The position numbers and the translations under genes were made by a program. A DNA stretch of 64,000 nt from CBDCXE01 sp965223725 [NCBI: Nitrospinota bacterium]. Lineage in GTDB: Bacteria; Nitrospinota_A; UBA7883. The stretch covers positions 558,001 to 622,000 of the forward strand of contig CBDCXE010000006.1 in assembly GCA_965223725.1 (NCBI GenBank), read 5' to 3'. Shown piece by piece: positions 24,040 to 33,378 of this stretch (within the stretch, counting starts at the first letter, position 1; every line of letters begins with the position of its first letter). A model generated the notes under the pieces. The model saw nothing but the letters and a program-made list of their open reading frames with translations, was not told where the DNA came from and ran no database searches.

Positions 24040-25923
24040 ATGTTAAGATCAAAATCAGAATGGGAAGATTTTCTTGATAACAGAAAAACGAAAGTTCTGG
24101 TCTTCACCGCGCTGGTATCCATCGGCTTTGCCCTGATCATCTTCCGACTGTGGCACCTGCAGATAGTGCAATACGCCACCCTGTCCAACCGGGCGGATAG
24201 CAACCGGATACGCCAGCTGACCGTGGACGGACGCCGGGGAAAAATTTTCGATTCGGGCAATATCGCCCTGGTCGATTCGCGCCCTTCGTTCCTGGTATCG
24301 ATAATTCCGGAGGATGTGGACGACCCGGAGAAAACTTTGAAACTGCTGCGGGAGAGGATAGAGTTCGATATCGATGAGGTCCTCGCAAAAATGAAAGTAT
24401 CGAGCGCGTTCAAGCCGGTCATGATCCAGCGGGATGTGCCCAGGAGTGATATCGCGTTCATCGAGGAGCGCCGCATGGAGCTGCCGGGTGTGCTGATAGA
24501 GACCCGGGCCATACGCAACTATATATTCGGCAAGCTGGGCGCCCACCTGATTGGTTACCTGGGCGCCATATCGCCGGAGGAGTATGCCAAAGCCCCCAAA
24601 TCGGTCTATGCCAAAGATGATTACGTGGGTAAAAACGGAATCGAAAAAATGTTTGAGGAGGTCATCCGCGGCCAAAAAGGGCTGAAAAGGATAGAAGTGG
24701 ACGCCGCCGGCCGGCAACTGAGCCAGCTCGGGCTGATCAACCCAAGGAGCGGATCGGACCTGCATCTGACCATCGACTACGATACGCAGGCCGCCGCGGA
24801 GAGGGGTATGGAAGGGAAGATGGGCTCCGCTGTGGCCATCGACCCACAGACCGGCGCCCTGCTGGCGTTTGTGAACAGGCCGACGTTCGACCCAAACAAG
24901 TTCGCCTATGGCATATCGAAAGAGAACTGGCGATCGTTGATGGATGACGATTTTCATCCACTGCAAAACCGGGCCACCCAGGGGCAGTATCCGCCCGGCT
25001 CCACTTTCAAGATCGTCGTGGCCGCGGCGGCGCTGGAAGAGCGGATAATAAACAAAAACACGGTCATCAACTGCCCCGGTCATTTTTATTTTGGGGGGCG
25101 GCCATATCGATGCTGGAAGCGCAGCGGCCATGGGCTGATGGATATCAAACAGGCGCTGATCCAATCGTGCGATGTTTATTTTTATACCATCGGCGACCGG
25201 CTGGGGATAGACAAGATTGCCAAATACGCCAAAATGTTTGGGCTGGGCGCGGCGCCCGACCTGAAGCTTGGCAAAGAGCGCGCTGGCATTGTGCCTACGC
25301 AAGAGTGGAAAAAACGGGTGATAGGCGAACGATGGTGGCCCGGCGAAACCCTGTCCTGCTCCATTGGCCAGGGGTTTGTGCTGACCACGCCGCTGCAACA
25401 GGCGCGGATGATAGCGGCCATCGCCAACAAGGGGAAGCTGGTCTGGCCACAGTTGGTCAGAAGGATCGACCACCCGGACGAAGCGTCGTTTCTGGAAAAA
25501 ATAAAGGCGAATCCACCGATAGAGATCCCGATCAAAAAACGGAACCTGGCGATAATCAGCGAAGCGCTGAAGGGTGTGGTGTCGGCCAAGCGGGGCACTG
25601 CGTGGCGGTTGAAAAACGGTAAGTACCAGTACGCCGGCAAGACCGGCACGTCGCAGGTTATCAAGCTGGGCCAGAAGGTGGAGAAGGATATAGAAAAAAT
25701 CAAGCTAAAGTATCGCGACCATGGCTGGTTCGTCGGGTTTGCGCCGTACGACAACCCGCGGATCGCCGTGGCGGTGCTGGCGGAGCATGGCGGGCATGGC
25801 GGCGAGGCGGCGGCCCCGGTGGCCCAGATGATCATGGACGCCTACCTGACCAAGATCGGCATACCACCCAGGGAAGAGCCGGAAAAAACGGGCCCACTGG
25901 CCGCGCTGGGCAGGTCGCAATGA
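24040..25923 (+). CDS. mrdA: Penicillin-binding protein 2 (elongasome transpeptidase)
   Basis: 627 residues. A short cytoplasmic N-terminus is followed by one membrane segment (about 20-43, VFTALVSIGFALIIFRLWHL). The PBP dimerisation domain includes RLTVDGRRGKIFDS-like and GKLGAHLIGYLGAISPEEY stretches. The transpeptidase domain has SxxK in PPGSTFKIVVAAAALEE, a motif-2 region around QSCDVYFYTIGDRLG, and KTG in YAGKTGTSQVIKLGQK. It cross-links lateral-wall peptidoglycan together with RodA, whose gene overlaps its stop by 4 bases. Confidence 0.95.
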   Translation: MLRSKSEWEDFLDNRKTKVLVFTALVSIGFALIIFRLWHLQIVQYATLSNRADSNRIRQLTVDGRRGKIFDSGNIALVDSRPSFLVSIIPEDVDDPEKTLKLLRERIEFDIDEVLAKMKVSSAFKPVMIQRDVPRSDIAFIEERRMELPGVLIETRAIRNYIFGKLGAHLIGYLGAISPEEYAKAPKSVYAKDDYVGKNGIEKMFEEVIRGQKGLKRIEVDAAGRQLSQLGLINPRSGSDLHLTIDYDTQAAAERGMEGKMGSAVAIDPQTGALLAFVNRPTFDPNKFAYGISKENWRSLMDDDFHPLQNRATQGQYPPGSTFKIVVAAAALEERIINKNTVINCPGHFYFGGRPYRCWKRSGHGLMDIKQALIQSCDVYFYTIGDRLGIDKIAKYAKMFGLGAAPDLKLGKERAGIVPTQEWKKRVIGERWWPGETLSCSIGQGFVLTTPLQQARMIAAIANKGKLVWPQLVRRIDHPDEASFLEKIKANPPIEIPIKKRNLAIISEALKGVVSAKRGTAWRLKNGKYQYAGKTGTSQVIKLGQKVEKDIEKIKLKYRDHGWFVGFAPYDNPRIAVAVLAEHGGHGGEAAAPVAQMIMDAYLTKIGIPPREEPEKTGPLAALGRSQ

Positions 25924-27041
25924 TCACACCGGACGATTATCTGGACCGGGGTATAACCAAAGGTTTCGACTTCACGCTGGTGGGGATGACGGCCCTGTTA
26001 TGCGCGCTGGGTGTCGTCACCATATACAGCGCCAATTTGCAGAGCGAGTCGTCTTATATGCAAGGGCTCTATATCCGCCAGATTTACTGGATCGGTATAT
26101 GCTTGCCTGCATTGATCGTCTGCGCTGTTATCGATTTTCGTTTTCTGGAGCGAATGGCCTATCCACTATATCTGATCGGCATTGCGTCACTCTTTGCGGT
26201 CAGTTTCAGCGGGCGGCTGATCGGCGGGTCGAAGCGGTGGCTCTCCATAGCCGGATTCAATCTGCAACCATCGGAAATAATGAAGATCCTGCTGATAATC
26301 CTGCTGGCCCGGATTTTCGATGAGATGCGCCAGAGTGGCGCCCTGGGGTTCAAAAACCTGATCAAGCCTGCGATATTCGTGGCGATCCCGTTTTTCATCG
26401 TCGCCAAACAACCGGACCTGGGCACGGCCCTGATTTTTGTGCTGGTGTTCGGAGGAATGGCGTTGTTCAATGGTATCAGCCGCCGGTTGCTGACCACCAT
26501 GGCCATCGGCCTGCCGATCATTGCGCCGCTGTTCTGGCTGTTTCTGAAGCCGTATCACAAGAAGAGGATCATAGCCCTGCTCAACCCGGAGGCGGACCCG
26601 ATGGGGCAGGGGTATCATATCATCCAGTCGAAAATCGCCGTCGGCTCCGGCGGCACATGGGGCAAAGGCATATTCGAAGGGACCCAGAGCAAGCTCAACT
26701 TCCTGCCGGCCAAGCACACCGATTTTATATTCTCGGTGTTTGCCGAGGAGGTCGGGTTTTTCGGGTCGATACTTTTGATCCTGCTGTTTTTCTTCTTCAT
26801 CATGAAGCTGGTGGAGATCATCCTCTACGCCAAGGATAAGTTCGCATCGTTGATAGTTGTGGGTATTGTCACCATGCTGACCTTCAACTTTCTGTACAAC
26901 CTGGGGATGACCATCGGTCTGTTCCCCATCGTCGGGATACCGCTGCCGTTTATTTCGTATGGAGGCTCGTCACTGTTGGTGAATTTCATAGCTGTGGGGC
27001 TTGCCTTGAATGTATCGTTATCCAGGTACAGGCTTGACTGA
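25920..27041 (+). CDS. rodA: Rod shape-determining protein RodA (SEDS glycosyltransferase)
   Basis: 373 residues with about ten membrane segments, SEDS family. Motifs: GGSKRWLSIAGFNLQPSEIM, VAKQPDLGTALIFVLVFGGM, the AVGSGGTWGKGIFEGTQSK extracellular loop, LPAKHTDFIFSVFAEEVGFF and the closing GIPLPFISYGGSSLLVNFIA. It polymerises lipid II glycan strands in complex with PBP2. No mreBCD genes are in the window. The following gene begins inside the last codons of rodA. Confidence 0.95.
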   Translation: MITPDDYLDRGITKGFDFTLVGMTALLCALGVVTIYSANLQSESSYMQGLYIRQIYWIGICLPALIVCAVIDFRFLERMAYPLYLIGIASLFAVSFSGRLIGGSKRWLSIAGFNLQPSEIMKILLIILLARIFDEMRQSGALGFKNLIKPAIFVAIPFFIVAKQPDLGTALIFVLVFGGMALFNGISRRLLTTMAIGLPIIAPLFWLFLKPYHKKRIIALLNPEADPMGQGYHIIQSKIAVGSGGTWGKGIFEGTQSKLNFLPAKHTDFIFSVFAEEVGFFGSILLILLFFFFIMKLVEIILYAKDKFASLIVVGIVTMLTFNFLYNLGMTIGLFPIVGIPLPFISYGGSSLLVNFIAVGLALNVSLSRYRLD

Positions 27042-29559
27042 TATATTGCCGGAGAAGAATGACTCGATCCTGGAACGGGTGCGCAAGCCATCGTCATACC
27101 TCGGTACGGAGCCGGGCGCCTGCCGCAAGGATCATGCAAACGTAGAAGCTTCCATCGCGCTGATCTTCCCAGACCTGTACGAGATCGGCATGTCGCACCT
27201 GGGGCTGAAAATACTGTACGACATTATCAACCAGCGGGACGATATGGTGGCGGAGCGCGCCTTTGCGCCTGCGCACGATTTTGCGGAGATTATCACTGCC
27301 GAACAGGCGCCGCTGATGTCGCTGGAATCGAAGACGCCGCTGGCTTCGTTCGATGTGCTGGGGTTCACGATTCCTTATGAGCTTTCGTATACGACCATCC
27401 TCTGGATCCTCGACTTGGCCGGGATACCATTGCGGTCGGCGGATAGGGATGACACCCATCCGATAATCATAGGTGGTGGGGCGGGGGTCTTTAATCCGGA
27501 GCCGGTGGCGGAATTTTTCGACGGTTTCGTATTGGGTGATGGCGAGGCGGTGACAGTCGAAATTATGGAAACGATAATAGCGACCAAAGATTTGAACAGA
27601 GAGGAGCGGCTCCTGCGGTTGGCCAGGATACCGGGCGTCTATGTCCCTGCGTTTTTCGATGTGGGATATAAGGAGTCGGGGGAGGTAAGCGAGATCGCGC
27701 CCCGGTTCGATTGGTACAACAAAGCGGACAGGGTATATCTGCCGACCCTGGCAGAGTCGCCCTTCCCGGAATATTTCCCGGTACCGTTCGGGCAGACGGC
27801 GCATGACAGGCTGAACGTGGAGCTGGACCGGGGGTGCGCCCAGGGCTGCCGGTTCTGTCAGGCGGGCACCACATACCGTCCGATCCGCGAGCGGAAGCCG
27901 GAGGAGGTGACGGCCATTTTTGACGACGCGTTGAAGCGGACCGGGTATGGAGAGATATCGCTGACCAGCCTGAGCGCGGGCGACTATACGAAAATCGAGC
28001 CGCTGCTGGAGGGGTTGATGGCCAGATATTCCGACAAGCGGGTTTCTGTTTCGCTGCCCTCGCTGCGGCCGGCCACGGTGACCAGCAACATGATCGACCA
28101 GATAAAAAAGGTGCGCAAAAGCGGGTTCACCATCGCCGCCGAGGCCGGGTCCGACCGGCTGCGCAAGGTGATAAACAAAAAGGTGACCGATGAAGAGATC
28201 ATCACGGCCGCCACCCGGCTGCTGGAGGCTGGCTGGCGCAGCCTGAAACTCTATTTCATGATCGGGCTGCCGACCGAGACGATGGAGGATGTGGACGCGA
28301 TATTCCATCTGGCCAACGAGATCAGCAGGCTGAAGGTCAACGGCTCCACATTCAGCAATGTCACGGTCAGCGTCTCCAACTTCGTGCCGAAATCGCATAC
28401 GGCGTTCCAGTGGAGCGGTCAGGACAGCGTCGAGAGCCTGCGGACGAAAAAGGAGCGGCTGTTCGAGCTGATCAAACCGAAGAAGAAGCTGAAGCTGAAA
28501 TGGCACGATTTCGGTATGAGCCAGATGGAGGCGGTGTTCAGCCGGGGCGACCGGAAGCTGGTCGACGTTATCGAAGCAGCCTACAGGACCGGCGCGAAGC
28601 TGGACGCATGGACGGAGCATTTTGACCATGACCGTTGGCTGCATGCGTTTGAAGCGAAGGGGATCGATCCGCGCTTCTATGCCGAACGGGAGATCGGGCG
28701 GGACGAGGTTTTGCCGTGGGATATGATCGACACCGGTTTGACGAAGGAATACTTCATGCGCGAGATGAAGCTGGCGGAACGGGGGGAGGTGACGCAGGAT
28801 TGCAAATTCGACCGATGCCTGTTGTGCGGGCTCGACCCGAAGACCTGTTTCAAACCGTACGACATGGAGCCCGCCGCTATTCCCGAACCGAAAGCCGCCG
28901 CCGAAACCGGTCGTTACAAGTATCGTGTCCGGTTCCGGAAAGTCGGGACATCGCGCTTCTTCTCGCATCTGGAGCTGCGGTCGTTGATCGTACGGGCGTT
29001 CCGGGTGGTTGACCTGCCGATAGCCTATTCGCAAGGATTTTCGCCCCATCCGAAAATAGCGTTCGGGCCGGCGCTGCCGGTGGGGATGGAGAGCGAAGAT
29101 GAGTATATCGATGTGGAGTGCGTCACAGAAGTTGACTGGGATGCGATCACATCAGGCGTTAATAACTATTTGCCTGAAGGCATCGACTTTGTAAACGCAA
29201 AACCTTTGGAGCCAGGCGTGAAATCGATCTCCGCCTCCATCGTGGCGAACGATATCGAGATAGAGCTAGTCGAGCCGGCTGATACAGCCGAAGTCCGGTC
29301 TGCGGTAGACGATTTCATGCGGCTGGATAGTTACAAGATAACCCGGAAGGAGAAAGAGATCGACCTGCGGCCGCTAGTGGAAGGTATCGAGATCGACCAA
29401 TCGGGCACTAAACTTACATACACCGCAACAGTCGGCGGTAAAGGCTCCGTCCGCCCGGAGGATATTATTTTAATAGTTTTTGGCAAGCGCGATCATCCGG
29501 TCAAAAGCGTAACAAAAATGCGAGCTGTTATGCAAAATGAGGCCAGGAGCTTGCAGTGA
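27034..29559 (+). CDS. B12-binding-type radical SAM protein fused to a DUF2344 domain
   Basis: About 841 residues. The N-terminal half matches the TIGR03960-like family: LERVRKPSSYLGTEPGA, LIFPDLYEIGMSHLGLKILY, then the [4Fe-4S] motif in ELDRGCAQGCRFCQAGTTYR and SVSLPSLRPATVTSNM. From about residue 620 follows the TIGR03936/DUF2344 domain (YRVRFRKVGTSRFFSHLELR, SQGFSPHPKIAFGPALPVGM). The function is unknown; in other genomes it often neighbours RNase G and ribosomal L21/L27 genes, which are absent here. The start could be TTG 27034 (8-base overlap with rodA) or ATG 27010 further inside rodA. Confidence 0.88.
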   Translation: MTDILPEKNDSILERVRKPSSYLGTEPGACRKDHANVEASIALIFPDLYEIGMSHLGLKILYDIINQRDDMVAERAFAPAHDFAEIITAEQAPLMSLESKTPLASFDVLGFTIPYELSYTTILWILDLAGIPLRSADRDDTHPIIIGGGAGVFNPEPVAEFFDGFVLGDGEAVTVEIMETIIATKDLNREERLLRLARIPGVYVPAFFDVGYKESGEVSEIAPRFDWYNKADRVYLPTLAESPFPEYFPVPFGQTAHDRLNVELDRGCAQGCRFCQAGTTYRPIRERKPEEVTAIFDDALKRTGYGEISLTSLSAGDYTKIEPLLEGLMARYSDKRVSVSLPSLRPATVTSNMIDQIKKVRKSGFTIAAEAGSDRLRKVINKKVTDEEIITAATRLLEAGWRSLKLYFMIGLPTETMEDVDAIFHLANEISRLKVNGSTFSNVTVSVSNFVPKSHTAFQWSGQDSVESLRTKKERLFELIKPKKKLKLKWHDFGMSQMEAVFSRGDRKLVDVIEAAYRTGAKLDAWTEHFDHDRWLHAFEAKGIDPRFYAEREIGRDEVLPWDMIDTGLTKEYFMREMKLAERGEVTQDCKFDRCLLCGLDPKTCFKPYDMEPAAIPEPKAAAETGRYKYRVRFRKVGTSRFFSHLELRSLIVRAFRVVDLPIAYSQGFSPHPKIAFGPALPVGMESEDEYIDVECVTEVDWDAITSGVNNYLPEGIDFVNAKPLEPGVKSISASIVANDIEIELVEPADTAEVRSAVDDFMRLDSYKITRKEKEIDLRPLVEGIEIDQSGTKLTYTATVGGKGSVRPEDIILIVFGKRDHPVKSVTKMRAVMQNEARSLQ

Positions 29560-29561
29560 CC

Positions 29562-30287
29562 CTACATAGTCTTCCTGCTCTTAAATGCTTTGACGTCGCC
29601 GGCGGAAAGATCAAACCATTCTCCTCGCTTGCGCTTGTCCTGAAAGCGACCATGCCAATATTTTTCAATCCCGGAAGGGTAGTCGGTTATTATCTTGTGT
29701 ACCAACTCAAGCTCTTCTGGGAGAATGATGCCAAGCTCATACTCTCGCCTTTCCGCATTATTGCTTCGACCAATTTTAAAGCGTTTTCCTGATTTCATTA
29801 AATAAACAAATCCATATTCTATATTTTTTGAATCTGTAATTATTTCTTGCGAAGGCTTGGTTTTGGGAAGAGCTTCATTGCAGATATCAATAACGCTTGA
29901 GTGCGTTTTATTGGTTCTACAATATTTTATGACAGTTTCGATCAGGTTTCCTTTACCGTTAAATCTGCCAAAAGTATCCTTTGAAGGGAAGCTCTTGTCA
30001 TGATGTCTCTTGAACCTAAGCTCATCACTTGTAGGGAAGTGTCCAAGCTCCAGAATCAAGTCTATAAGCTTCTTAATCAGGAAATCATCTGCATAAGCAG
30101 TCTGCATTTTGTTCGTATAGCTATATCCTGCTTCTTCAATTGCATCTCCCCACTTAAGCCAGTATCTCCCGCTCCAATGCGATCGTTTGATTCCAGTTTC
30201 TTTTTCGAATCTTTCAACCCCGAGGGGAGCGCCACCGTTCTCTTCGGTAGTACGTTTGATTTCCAAAAGTATATGATCTTTATCCAT
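29562..30287 (-). CDS. GIY-YIG nuclease-family protein with HARE-like N-terminus
   Basis: 241 residues. The N-terminal two thirds have helical segments like homing-endonuclease-associated repeats (GVERFEKETGIKRSHWSGRY, LELGHFPTSDELRFKRHHDK). The C-terminal 90 residues are a GIY-YIG-like domain of the T5orf172/MUG113 type: YGFVYLMKSGKRFKIGRSNN, ERREYELG and EKYWHGRFQDKRKRGEWFDL. The base composition is more AT-rich than its neighbours, and it lies directly beside repeat copy 2, so it may be acquired. It converges on the radical SAM gene with 2 bases between stops. Confidence 0.8.
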   Translation of the reverse strand: MDKDHILLEIKRTTEENGGAPLGVERFEKETGIKRSHWSGRYWLKWGDAIEEAGYSYTNKMQTAYADDFLIKKLIDLILELGHFPTSDELRFKRHHDKSFPSKDTFGRFNGKGNLIETVIKYCRTNKTHSSVIDICNEALPKTKPSQEIITDSKNIEYGFVYLMKSGKRFKIGRSNNAERREYELGIILPEELELVHKIITDYPSGIEKYWHGRFQDKRKRGEWFDLSAGDVKAFKSRKTM

Positions 30288-30726
30288 TATCCTTGCATTT
30301 TAGAAGTATCGATGCCTTAATTCAAATTGGTTAAAAGCTGGGAGCAGGCAACAACGGCGCCAAAACAGCCGAAATTGCATTCCACAGATGCTTCTTTTGC
30401 CTCAAATCCTTCAAATGCCTCATATGCCTCAAATGCTTCAAATCCCTCACCTGCTATTTACGTTCAATAATTCCCATTGTAACCTCGTACTTAATGCAAC
30501 GCAGGTTGCAGAGAGAAGAATTGTTGTAAAGGAGTATTTGAGTGAAAGGGCCGGTCGAGTTGAATAAACAAACAGAAGGGCATACCCACCCATCCCGACA
30601 GGGTATCTGCCCTGCCCACGGCAGTTAGAAAGGACAAAAAAATGACCTGGACCTGAAGACCAAGGTTGATTGATGTGGTCAAAATCAGATATGGTAACGG
30701 CTTACATATTTTCAGCAAAGGATGAA
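30288..30726. other. 439-base intergenic region with repeat copy 2
   Basis: Lies between the divergent GIY-YIG gene and folD. It contains the second dispersed repeat (30345-30626, minus orientation). Between 30627 and the folD start at 30727 there is about 100 bases with no recognisable promoter hexamers. I see no gene in it. Confidence 0.6.
30345..30626 (-). repeat. Dispersed intergenic repeat, copy 2 (inverted relative to copy 1)
   Basis: The reverse complement runs AACTGCCGTGGGCAGG (30626-30611), CCCTGTCGGGATG, TATGCCCTT, AATTCTTCTC, GCATTAAGTAC, the 32-base block identical to copy 1 (30461-30430), the 9-base array (30446-30384), and GTTTTGGCGCCGTTGTTG. It lacks the insertion present in copy 1 at about 5700-5750. 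The two copies lie 25 kb apart in opposite orientation, each between divergently transcribed genes. Confidence 0.7.
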
Positions 30727-31599
30727 ATGGCTCAGATTATTGACGGGAAAAAGATCGCCGGCGCCATAAGGGCCGATATCAAGGAAGAGGTCAAGCGGAT
30801 CAGGGATAGGTATGGCGACAAGGTCTGTCTCTCCGTCGTGCTGGTGGGTGACGACCCTGCCTCCAAGGTGTATGTTCGGCTGAAAGAAAAAGGGCTGAAA
30901 GAGGCTGGCATGGAATCGCGCCAGATCATTCTTCCCGATACCACGTCCATGGAGCAACTGCTGGGCACGATTGATGACCTGAATGCTGACCCCACGGTGA
31001 ACGGGATTTTGGTCCAGCTGCCACTGCCGGACCATCTCGATTCCAACCTGGCGTTGGACCGGATCGACCCGGCCAAGGATGTGGACGGCTTTCATCCAAT
31101 CAACGTTGGTCTGCTGTCGCAAAACCTGGCGACGCTGATGCCATGCACCCCGGCCGGTTGTATGGAACTGCTGGACAAATACCAAATCCCCATTGCCGGT
31201 GCGGAAGCTGTGGTGGTCGGCCGGTCGAACATTGTGGGCAAACCGATCGCGGCGATGCTGATGCATCGGAACGCGACGGTGACCATATGCCATTCCCGCA
31301 CCAAGGATCTGGCGGAGGTCACCCGGCGGGCCGATATCCTGATCGCAGCTATAGGCAAGCCGAACCTGATCACCGAAGATATGGTGAAGCCAGGCTCCGC
31401 CGTCATCGATGTTGGTATCAACCGGCTCGATTCAAAGCTGGTGGGTGATGTGGATTATGATGCGGTCGCTCGCACAGCCGGATGGATCACCCCTGTGCCG
31501 GGCGGTGTGGGGCCGATGACCATCGCCATGCTGTTATCGAATACACTGACCGCCTACAAACTGCAAAACAACCAGCTGGTGGGGATAGAGAAGCCGTAA
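30727..31599 (+). CDS. folD: Methylene-THF dehydrogenase/cyclohydrolase FolD
   Basis: 290 residues from ATG 30727 ([20 protein letters not shown]) with AAGGAT just upstream; the longer open frame to 30670 has no family similarity. Motifs: [20 protein letters not shown] (catalytic Tyr/Lys), [30 protein letters not shown], the cofactor-binding [17 protein letters not shown] and [20 protein letters not shown]. It is a bifunctional one-carbon enzyme supplying 10-formyl-THF, used among others in purine synthesis. Confidence 0.95.
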   Translation: MAQIIDGKKIAGAIRADIKEEVKRIRDRYGDKVCLSVVLVGDDPASKVYVRLKEKGLKEAGMESRQIILPDTTSMEQLLGTIDDLNADPTVNGILVQLPLPDHLDSNLALDRIDPAKDVDGFHPINVGLLSQNLATLMPCTPAGCMELLDKYQIPIAGAEAVVVGRSNIVGKPIAAMLMHRNATVTICHSRTKDLAEVTRRADILIAAIGKPNLITEDMVKPGSAVIDVGINRLDSKLVGDVDYDAVARTAGWITPVPGGVGPMTIAMLLSNTLTAYKLQNNQLVGIEKP

Positions 31600-31611
31600 C
31601 GACTGGAAAAG

Positions 31612-32643
31612 TTAATGGGAGTTTATAAACTTCCTGATTTCGTCCAGCGCCCTGACCCTGATCTCGTCCCGTTCGAACAGGATCTCGTGTTGTGAGTTTT
31701 CGATATGAACCTTCGTGCAGTCGGCCGCTTTTTCGCAAACAAGATTTTGAGCGTCGAGCCGTACCAGCTTGTCGGCGCCAGCCTGGAGCAGCAGCATCGG
31801 TGTTTTGATTTGATCAGCGTTTTGCCGAATGACCTTGCACATGCGCCGCATATTTTTTACCCAGGCAACCGTTGGCCCACCAAGATGCAGTTCAGGGTGA
31901 TTGAATATGTACCCTTCCTTCATTTCGAACCGCTTTCTGTCGGATGACAACCTGTTGCCCTCGAACTTGTCCCGACTATATCCCCCGGAGCCAGGGGCGT
32001 AATCGTCGCCTTTGCCGATGAGGTCGTAGAACCAGACGAGCCATTCGACCACGACAGATGGAAACGGGCCTGTGTTGATCCCGTGCATGGGGGCGGATAG
32101 GATTATACCGTCGAAATCGTTCGGATATAGCTGGGCATACAATGTCATCGCCCCGCCGCCCATGGAGTGTGCCAGCGCAAAAAGTTTCTTGTGGGGTGTA
32201 TTGTTTACCACAGTGTCGATGAATGTTTTAATATCTTCGGTGTAGTCGCTATGATTTTCCACGTGTCCCTTTTCGCTGTCTGGCAGCAGCCGGTCGGAAT
32301 AGCCCTGGCCCCGGTGGTCCATGGTATATATGGAAAACCCGGAATCCCTCAGTTCATAAAAAATTTCCAGATAACTTATGAACGGCTCTGTCCTGCCGTT
32401 TATAATCACCAACGCGCCTTTTGCATTTGGCTGCTCGATTACCGCATAGCGGATCTGCTTGCCACCCTTTCCCGTGAAGGAGCCTGGCCTGGCGTTCTGT
32501 TCAAAGTAAGGTGTGATTACTTCTTTACATTTTTTTTCAAAATCCATAGCGCTGTCAGCCTGAATAGACGTTGTGGACAGCATCGTGATACAGCATGCAA
32601 GCGTGATGATGGACCGATGCCGACCCTGTATTAATTTTCTCAT
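31612..32643 (-). CDS. Secreted alpha/beta hydrolase, lysophospholipase-like
   Basis: 343 residues with an N-terminal signal peptide (hydrophobic about 11-27, cleavage near SIQADS). The fold shows IYTMDHRGQGYSDRLLPDSE, the nucleophile elbow FALAHSMGGGAMTLYAQLYP (Ser in AHSMG, Ala replacing the first Gly), and late-strand LLLQAGADKLVRLDAQ before the probable catalytic His in ENSQHEILFERDEIR. It resembles PldB/monoacylglycerol lipases. The periplasmic location is inferred from the signal. It converges on folD. Confidence 0.85.
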   Translation of the reverse strand: MRKLIQGRHRSIITLACCITMLSTTSIQADSAMDFEKKCKEVITPYFEQNARPGSFTGKGGKQIRYAVIEQPNAKGALVIINGRTEPFISYLEIFYELRDSGFSIYTMDHRGQGYSDRLLPDSEKGHVENHSDYTEDIKTFIDTVVNNTPHKKLFALAHSMGGGAMTLYAQLYPNDFDGIILSAPMHGINTGPFPSVVVEWLVWFYDLIGKGDDYAPGSGGYSRDKFEGNRLSSDRKRFEMKEGYIFNHPELHLGGPTVAWVKNMRRMCKVIRQNADQIKTPMLLLQAGADKLVRLDAQNLVCEKAADCTKVHIENSQHEILFERDEIRVRALDEIRKFINSH

Positions 32644-32766
32644 ATAAAATACTCTGATAATGACACACTGTTAATTGTGCAACTGTTGTTATAATATATC
32701 CGCTGGCCGGGTGTAAAGAAAGCCCGATCTGGAGATGAATATATAGCATACTATTGGAAATTGATA

Positions 32767-33378
32767 ATGAACGATTCTTTAGCCGGGAATATAAAATGGT
32801 TGCCCTTCGGCGCGCTGTTGCTGGTATCGCTGGCTGTTACCGGGTTTTGGAAGGTGGAAAAAAGCCGCGAAGTGGCGCCCAAGCCGATAAGCCAGGCGCC
32901 AGCGTCCGTTCAACGGCCCCAACCGGTGATGGAAGGCAAAACCGCGCCGTCGTTCACATTGCCCACCATCGCTGGCGCCGAGCTCAGCCTGGAGGATTAC
33001 AGGGGCAAGTTTGTTTTCCTGAACATATGGGCCACATGGTGCGCGCCCTGCCGGGAAGAGATGCCATCGATGCAGCGGCTGTACGAGAAAATGGTTAACA
33101 CAAACTTCGAAATGCTGGCCATGAGCATAGACGCTGGTGAGGAAGAGGTGATCAAGTTCATAAATGAATACGGATTGACCTTTCCTGTCCCGATGGACGT
33201 TTCCCAGGAAATATCGGCGCAATATAAAATCACAGGAGTGCCAGAGACCTTTCTGATCGGCCCGGACGGAGTGATCATGCACCACATCATCGGCCCGGGC
33301 GAGTGGGACAGCCCGGAGACGGTGGCCGCCTTTGCCCGGATCGCCGAGTCGACCAAAGATATGGGGCAGGGCAGCTAG
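32767..33378 (+). CDS. TlpA-like membrane-anchored thioredoxin
   Basis: 203 residues. One N-terminal membrane anchor (about 11-28), a Pro/Ala-rich linker, then an AhpC-TSA/redoxin domain: FVFLNIWATWCAPCREEMPS with redox Cys92 and Cys95, SIDAGEEEVIKFINEYGLTF and the cis-Pro loop ITGVPETFLIGPDG. Family members reduce periplasmic disulfides, for example in cytochrome c maturation. ATG 32767 is preceded by TTGGAAATTGA; TTG 32761 is an alternative. The stop overlaps the convergent glycosyltransferase gene by 4 bases. Confidence 0.85.
   Translation: MNDSLAGNIKWLPFGALLLVSLAVTGFWKVEKSREVAPKPISQAPASVQRPQPVMEGKTAPSFTLPTIAGAELSLEDYRGKFVFLNIWATWCAPCREEMPSMQRLYEKMVNTNFEMLAMSIDAGEEEVIKFINEYGLTFPVPMDVSQEISAQYKITGVPETFLIGPDGVIMHHIIGPGEWDSPETVAAFARIAESTKDMGQGS

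Noticed and set aside
24055-25473. 472-codon frame antisense to mrdA
   Set aside because: Same composition artefact; the sense strand encodes a full PBP2.
27094-29049. 651-codon open frame antisense to the radical SAM gene
   Set aside because: Shadow frame of a GC-rich gene; its translation is Arg/Gln/His-rich and unlike any protein, while the sense frame has clear motifs.
30384-30446. 9-base repeats as a CRISPR array
   Set aside because: Units are 9 bases, contiguous, without spacers, and no cas genes are present.
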